NCBI RefSeq assembly: GCF_964340395.1
Contig: NC_135563.1
Location: 20,154,651 to 20,218,650 of the forward strand
DNA from: Glandiceps talaboti
Lineage: Eukaryota > Hemichordata > Enteropneusta > Spengelidae
Reading direction: 5' to 3'
DNA length: 64,000 nt
Shown here in pieces: positions 55,966 through 64,000 of the stretch (position 1 is the first letter of the stretch; the number at the start of each line of letters is the position of its first letter). The notes under the pieces were generated by a model. That model worked only from the letters and a program-made list of their open reading frames with translations. It was not told the origin of the DNA and searched no databases. Made by a program: the position numbers and the translations under genes.

Positions 55966-57646
55966 ATTAGTTGCCTTATCGCAGACACTTTATAATATTC
56001 ATGTGTTGCCAATTTCTTCAAATTACGTGTACAGGTAGTATACGAGAACATAATTTCTAGTTCCATTTACATCACGGATGCTTTGTAGGATATATGTGTT
56101 ACCGTGTACCAATATATTTTTCATCATGCCCCCGTTCAGTCATGTTATACCACTAATGTGTTTGAGGGGGACTTTGTCTTCTAAGAAGACTTGTAAACTT
56201 TAAAGTGTCCTTATTACATATGAGGTGTGCTGAATATGGAAATTAAGATGCTCTTGAACTCACTGACAAACTTTCAATGACATAAAACTATTATAAGATA
56301 TCAATCTAGATACACAGAACGTTTGTGTTTCCTGTTTACTAACTACTTGAAATAGAAATCTAGATCTTGATTGTGTTTTGTAGCACGACTTCCTTCTTGT
56401 GGTTTTATCAACTTTAATCAGGACGAGTGGTGATTTTCAAACCAGATTGCTCAATCGTAAATCATTGCTAGTAAATCGTGTTAGAGAATCGAGAAAGTCG
56501 GTAGGCGTCATCTCGCGGCACCAGTAGCATTTGGTAGCATCTTTGAGAACGGTATATTTTGTGAACAATACCTGTGCTCGGTCTCCCTTGTTTAAAATGA
56601 AAAAAACAATTTGTTTAACCGAGTTTAATCACTTAAATAGTAATTACTATAGATGTTTCATCATAAAAGTACTCTGGAGGTCCGAGGTGCGTCACTAAAT
56701 TAATATGAAGGACACTACAGTAAAAATCAAGTTGTCGCTGAGGGCGGTCTTCAAGGTATAATTCATAATGCAATACGTTGTATCCCTTCATGTCAACACT
56801 GCGTCTGAGCGGAGCGCATGTGAAAACCTTTTCATTCATTGTCAGCGTACGTAGATAGACAGGACACACAAGTCTCAGGCTACTAGCCAAGTATATATAT
56901 CTGTACAAAAACCGTTAGTAGTTTTTGACTAAATTAACCTCTGTTCGATGTTTAATATTAGCTACACTAGATGCAATTCGTACCATTTAAGCGTTCTCTC
57001 GTCCTAGACTACTACTACAAGCTAGTGGTTTGACAGTCAGATGACAAGAACACACTTCGGAATTTCCAATCAAGACAAGGTATGGTGTAACTTTCTTGTT
57101 CTGTATTTTCATCAAGCGGATCCCAAAATCACTGCTTTAATGTTTCAGTCCAAGTCAAGTAAATTTCCTTAGGGGGAAATTGTTATCGCTCTCAGAAAAC
57201 ATGAATTTCTTGTGATTCACGTGTTACGAGATGCTATGAAAAGGTCGTTCAACCGAAAGCTTAAAATTTGTGGCTACAATAATTTTCCATAGTGTTTTTT
57301 GTCATTTTTAAATTTGTGTGAACAATTACATGTTTCATCCGTGCGCCAAATTGATGACCTCCAACCCCTAATTTGGTTATAGAATGTGAAAACATAAATG
57401 GAACTTCATCAGTCTCTATCTGCCAGTAATGAAAATTAATGGAGCATTGGGAGCATGATAATAGTGTAGGAAAGCTATAGAGTGATATGAACTATCTTTA
57501 CTTAGAGATTTTATAGCTACACATTTTACTGAGTGTATTTTTGTTGAAACAGTCGATAACTTGTAACATTCTATTTAATGGACGACTTGTGAAAGCAATA
57601 GCTGCAATTCTAGTGTTACGGTAGCGGGTAACCAGGAATAGTCGAG
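55966..57646. other. Non-coding DNA
   Basis: Unique sequence. The 91-codon minus frame at 56633-56908 has a mixed composition but no family and no splice support. Confidence 0.4.
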
Positions 57647-57654
57647 TGACGTCA
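57647..57654. promoter_or_regulatory. CRE octamer upstream of candidate signal exon
   Basis: A consensus TGACGTCA 207 bp before the ATG at 57861. The same octamer occurs several times elsewhere (1265, about 24124, 27210, about 35385), so its significance is limited. Confidence 0.2.
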
Positions 57655-57860
57655 CATTTCATGCTCGTTTTTCGTGAACAAACTGTTTTATCTACATAGA
57701 CTCTTCTTAAACTAGTTTGCTACTGACATTTCTGGATAGGTGTTGTGATTGTAGTAGTGATTTCCAGCCGTGATGCTGCGTGCTCTGCTAAAGGCGAATG
57801 TGTTATCGAGATCTAGATTCGAAATTGATGTTAGATGCACATATATGTATTCACGTCAGC

Positions 57861-57927
57861 ATGATGACTATTTTAAAGCTATTTGTTACTATACGTGGAA
57901 TCATTATGCTGTTATTTCTGGTCAAGA
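57861..57927 (+). CDS. Candidate first coding exon with signal-like peptide
   Basis: ATG at 57861 opens MMTILKLFVTIRGIIMLLFL-VK, a short basic/hydrophobic N-terminus like a signal peptide or membrane anchor, and runs straight into a strong donor (AAGA then GTAAGT at 57928-57933). The frame also stays open 170 bp past the donor and extends upstream of this ATG, so the splice site is not forced. No promoter element beyond a CRE octamer and no downstream exon were identified. Confidence 0.18.
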
Positions 57928-57933
57928 GTAAGT

Positions 57934-58620
57934 GTGTATGTTATGAAGTAAACACGACAACAATGGTGTCGATGGCGTGGGACGTTTCAGCGGGGAACCT
58001 AGCATGGAACTCAATCCCTAGGAGTGATTCTTACAGCAGTACACAAAACCCTTATCTTCAAGCCGTACAAAGACTTTGTAGGGGGGAGTTGTGGTGATGT
58101 GCAAGAGACAATTTTAGATACAAAAAGTTAATGAGATGACTTGATTGAAAAGAAAACGGTCTCTGGCTTATTTTAACACCTCATCTTGAATTTTACAAAA
58201 GTGTAATACTCCTGTCTATCTCTTAAACTATGTGAGTATTGAACAACTCGTGATTTTCTTCCACTTTCTTTTTCACTTAATGGAATGCTAATTAGAGTAT
58301 CTGAATGTTTATCATACTTCTAACTCAATATTAGCATACCACTCATGATCGCTTCATAAATACTACGTACGTTGATATCCCGACCATCTATACAAATGGT
58401 TACTTTGACTTTCATTAGCGATGTACAGTAAATGCTAAGTAGCGCCATTGGTTTAGAAATGGCCATTTTGGGAATGTTATAGTGTATATCAACATAGTTT
58501 ATCTTTCAGTCGGCACAGTTTGTTGGACTTCACGGTGCCTGGTCAGATTTGTGAAAAGTAACTTTTGAATTTACATTGGCGGGATGAAGACAGTTGTGAC
58601 TTGCATGCTGCGTTTGTTTC
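57934..58620. other. Non-coding DNA
   Basis: Unique sequence; nothing recognised. Confidence 0.5.
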
Positions 58621-58621
58621 A

Positions 58622-58627
58622 GCGCGC

Positions 58628-58660
<33 letters not shown>

Positions 58661-58706
58661 CACACAGACACACACACACACACACACATACATACACACA
58701 CACATG
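58622..58706. repeat. (CG)(CGCA)(CA) tract
   Basis: GCGCGCGC, then CGCA, then CA dinucleotides: a continuous alternating purine-pyrimidine tract with strong left-handed-DNA potential. Confidence 0.9.
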
Positions 58707-60136
58707 TGGTTTCACTGTTACAGTAATGATATCTTTATGCTATCAATACAACGCTCAAACTTTTCTGGTGTATAATTAGTTACAGTTGGCAGTTTACTAT
58801 GGATTGAATTTAGCAGTGCGTTCATTAGGTAGTTTGTTATTCTTGATCACTCCTTTTTAAATTAACGGATTCAAAGGTGAGTCTGTTATAGTTTAGTCGA
58901 TTTCGGTGTGGTAAAATTACTAACTGGTAGAAGGTAGGTTGTCTCGGGATTGTTGATAGCTTCACACGTACAGTATCTCGCTTTTGATATTATAACCACT
59001 AATATATCTGCGGTATTGATTTATTACAACTAGCGTTCATTTGTTAAGTTGCAGGTAATTGGATTGTATGTCGATTTATTATCTTCCGGTTATTGACGCC
59101 ATAGGGGGGCCACACGGTTCTTTGTAATCAATAAACCAGATTAACAGATGATTAGAGAGCGGTGTCGCTATTTGTTACGTGTCATATTCTGCTCCGGGTT
59201 GCATAGTTCATTATGTTGATACAATGCTATGTTTTCATTCAAATACTTTAACGTATATGTTATCTTTAAATTGATAAACTGTTCTAGTTTCGATTTGGTT
59301 TGCAGTATACAATATGGATACTGGAACACATATCTTATCCTCATGCATAACAACTTATCTCATATAATTTTTAAAAAAATTATATATCACAAAGACATAT
59401 ATACATGAATAATTATGAAGGTTACTGTCATTTTCAGACGACATGTCTTGGTGTAACAGTCACTGTAGATTAAACCTTACACCTATAAGATTGTAAGCCT
59501 GTTGGATATGTTAATGTTTCTGTTCAACACTTAATTAATTGTGTAAGTATTACTGCAGGTAAAATTCGGCGGCTTTAAGAAATTTACAACATATGTCATT
59601 CTACTGTGAAATATACGTATATGAAACAGTCTGCAGTCAAGGGTTTCACATTTAACAAGGCGGAACCCGAGTTAAATTGTAATGCCTGAACTGTGTGTTC
59701 ACATTCCACCAAACACTGTCCCCATAGTAACATTCGCCAAGACATACTAGCTTGACCTACTACCTATTTCATCTTGTAATTGCCTAATATCAAGTTCATG
59801 CATTGTAGTTTTCATTCACATATGTTGAACTTGTAGACATATTCTCATAAATACTCCCTGTTTCACACCTCTAACGTTCCCCCCTGGGTCTATTACATGT
59901 ATATGCAGTGACAATTGTCCATGTTCGGACTATTACGAACTACTATTTACTCCTAGTTGGTGGGTCAAAACTGTGGGTATCACCCATTCTTCATACATGC
60001 TGCTATCTCTCGCACCTGTGAGTTCTTTTGTCTACGTTGTTTTTGTTAATCAAGCATCACTGCCAGTAGATCTAAATCTCAAAGTACCATTATCATACCC
60101 CATATTTTCCTGAGTTGTCGTAAAGGCTTATTTTTG
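58707..60136. other. Non-coding DNA
   Basis: Unique sequence; nothing recognised. Confidence 0.5.
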
Positions 60137-60403
60137 TACTGATTACTGATATGTCAGTGGCAGGGTCAATCAACTTGGGTGGATGCTAATACTGTTTACT
60201 GGTAGGTCAGAGGCAGTGTCAATCAACCTGGGTGGATACCAATACCGATAAATGATAAGTCAGTGGCAGTGTCAATCAACATGGGTGGATGCTAATACTG
60301 ATTACCGATAGGTCAGTGGCAGTGCCAATCAACATTGGGTGGATGCTAATACTGATTACTGATAGGTCAGTGGCGGTGCCAATCAACATTGGGTGGATAC
60401 TAA
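60137..60403. repeat. Five-unit minisatellite, 53-54 bp period
   Basis: Units begin at 60137, 60190, 60243, 60296 and 60350. Each carries TACTGATTACTGATAGGTCA, a GTGGCAGTG(T/C)CAATCAAC word and GGGTGGATGCTAA. The first three units are 53 bp; the last two share an extra T (AACATTGGG) and are the most alike, pointing to a recent duplication at the right end. Confidence 0.92.
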
Positions 60404-60625
60404 TGTATCTTTATTACAGGAAGTGTAACATTATGCATAGTTTACAGATAAGACTGAATTTACAATTACTTGCAAGTACATGCAATGCGTGCACCAGCAA
60501 TAATAGTGCCGTTTCAAAAGTACAAACAACATGACCGTCACCTTCTTTGACGTGAACGACTAACCGAGTTTGTATGGTGTTCACTATCGAATACATGCAA
60601 ACTAAGCCTTGACAACAAATGTTTG
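60404..60625. other. Non-coding DNA
   Basis: No gene recognised; overlapping frames on both strands are short. Confidence 0.5.
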
Positions 60626-60722
60626 GAAATTAATAATGATAATAATAATAATAATAATGATAATAATAATAATACATTCTTATCAGCGCATTACGCAACA
60701 GCCTCAATGCGCTTTACAGCAC
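60626..60722. mobile_element. Possible SINE/LINE tail with (AAT)n
   Basis: An (AAT)n/(GAT) tract (60634-60674) joined to ACATTCTTATCAGCGCATTA and a CAATGCGCTTTACAGCAC block. In reverse orientation this has the same parts as the 24701-24791 tail (TACA-GCGC word, then a short tandem repeat), so it may be another retroposon end on the minus strand. Similarity is limited to these words. Confidence 0.3.
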
Positions 60723-62691
<1,969 letters not shown>

Positions 62692-62833
62692 CTCTGATAT
62701 ATCTACTTGCAGTAATCTTGTACACTGATCTATTTCATCTTTGTAAAATATATAAGTGTTAATCACAGTTTTTTTCATGTACATTTCCTTGCATGCATAA
62801 CATATGTTTGGACCCTTTTCTCTGTTGATTTTG

Positions 62834-63190
62834 TTAGGCCTAATAAAAACTGTGTAGTTCCGATTACACTCAATTTTAGAATAGGTGGGGTAGGTAAACT
62901 TTTCATTTGATTTTATTATATATTTTTTCACCGTGAGTATCTAGTTCAGGTTTTCGATTTGTTTTCCATGTGGTCTCCGTGTTGTTTATTTCTCCCTATC
63001 AGATGTATAGCCATTACAGGTTGGAAGAACAGTTTTATTTTGATGTCAGTTTCCGCATCCAATATTTCTCGTGATACTTCACAATTTTTGCGATTTTATT
63101 ATTTTTTTTCTCACAAATGTTTAGGGTTGGCAGTGAAAAGCTAGGTGGGGTTGGGTAACCGGAACCAAACAATTATTTTTTAGGCCTTAT
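62834..63190 (+). mobile_element. Dispersed ~380-bp repeat, copy C
   Basis: The best-preserved copy of the family in the window: TTAGGCCTAATAAAA start, ACACTCAATTTTAGAATAGG, GGTGGGGTAGGTAAA, TAGTTCAGG, TTGGAAGAACAG, GCAGTGAAAAGCTAGGTGGG, GGGTAACCGGAACCAAAC and TTAGGCCTTAT end. The ends are inverted repeats around AGGCCTAA, longer than in copies A and B. A 61-codon plus frame inside (62959-63144) resembles the frame of copy B but not A. Confidence 0.78.
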
Positions 63191-64000
63191 CTAAGATGTG
63201 AAAAACGTAATTTGTTTAATCCTTAATTCGGTAGTCACGTTGTGCTATAGTAAGCTATACAGTACACAAATCAACATCTTGCCAAATCATCACTTTTTTA
63301 ACATTTCACATTTTAAATTATTTAACAGCATTTTGCAGATGGCTTCTCCTAAACTAGTTTCTTACTGTACAGACTTTAATCGAATGTGATAGTTAAATGT
63401 GGTAACCACTTTGACCCTATTTTGTAAATGGACCCGATATGATGTTATTAAAATTGCTAACATTGGAATGCCTCTTTAAAATGTCTTTGATTATATTTTT
63501 ACGTTCACGAGTCTACATTAAAAACATTAAACGGCCTCACGCGATAGTTATGGATGACATGAATATTTCATTGATTCTAGCCTTGGTTACCAAAATATCT
63601 ACTTCTGACAGCGAAAAATTTATAACATTGAAATGTGAGAAACAAGCTAGACGGATTTATTTCGTTTTAGGAAAGAGCGGTGGAAAGCGAATTAATCATG
63701 TCATGTCAATGTTACTATATCAAGTTCTCTTGTAAAAGACAAATAATTGACACCTGTTTTCGTTAAAACTCAACCAATAGAGCACGACTGGTATATTTTT
63801 TGTAACACAGCTACCGAACAAAGTTTGTGGTCGTGTTCAGTTCCAACGGCCACTACTAACCATTTTACAATGTGCTCTCAAGTTTCAAACGCAGTATGAT
63901 TGTTATTACTTTTTAATACAAATAGCATGCCTGCGATCTGCTGATTCAGCAGTTTTAATTGAACTCTAGTTCAGCCAACGTTTAGACCGCTGATAGCTAG
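63191..64000. other. Non-coding DNA, one unassigned open frame
   Basis: A 98-codon plus frame (63439-63735) has a charged second half (TSDSEKFITLKCEKQARR, then GKSGGKR) but no recognisable domain or splice sites. A 15-bp near-perfect palindrome CTGCTGATTCAGCAG is at 63938-63952. Confidence 0.35.

Noticed and set aside
60137-60403. Possible CRISPR array
   Set aside because: The units are contiguous 53-54 bp tandem repeats with no unique spacers, in an animal-like genome.

Overview
This window looks like non-coding DNA from an animal nuclear genome. It is AT-rich, no open reading frame outside simple repeats exceeds about 120 codons, and nothing suggests operons or ribosome-binding sites. Very long tetranucleotide and (TA)n/(CT)n tracts occur every few kilobases, and short transposable-element remnants lie between them. 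The mixture (ATGT/CTGT arrays, a Penelope-like element with a hammerhead-like motif, short terminal-inverted-repeat elements, retroposon tails, GGGAGGTAA-type motifs) suggests a marine invertebrate, perhaps a lophotrochozoan such as a mollusc. That is an inference from style only; no gene in the window fixes the species.

Layout. 1-5.7 kb: unique sequence with one candidate minus-strand exon (2881-3050) and a possible promoter/first-exon area with an RFX-type X-box (3666-4056). 5.7-13.7 kb: the richest part for mobile DNA. It holds a compound microsatellite, a non-LTR retrotransposon 3' tail (7516-7608), a 464-bp TIR element (8913-9376), two copies of a ~380-bp dispersed repeat (9544-9920 plus, 12170-12576 minus), and a truncated Penelope-like element (12776-13445, minus) lying inside a (TA)n tract. 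13.7-24.9 kb: a candidate minus-strand exon with weak dynein-heavy-chain resemblance (14527-14687), two giant tetranucleotide arrays, an L2/CR1-type tail (20287-20341), a candidate plus-strand exon (22778-22973), a 326-bp element with ~90-bp imperfect terminal inverted repeats (23782-24107), and a SINE-like tail ending in (GATT)n (24701-24791). 25-64 kb: mostly unique non-coding DNA interrupted by microsatellites, with a 5-unit minisatellite (60137-60403), a candidate dispersed repeat (55640-55965), and a third copy of the ~380-bp repeat (62834-63190).

No complete gene can be assembled. The candidate exons rest on reading frame plus splice-site consensus and are low confidence; the two minus-strand ones could belong to one intron-rich gene crossing the left part, but nothing proves it.

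The best-supported biology is the Penelope-like fragment. It carries the C-terminal GIY-YIG-region reading frame followed downstream by a 43-nt sequence with the layout of a type I hammerhead ribozyme, and both of its ends abut (TA)n.
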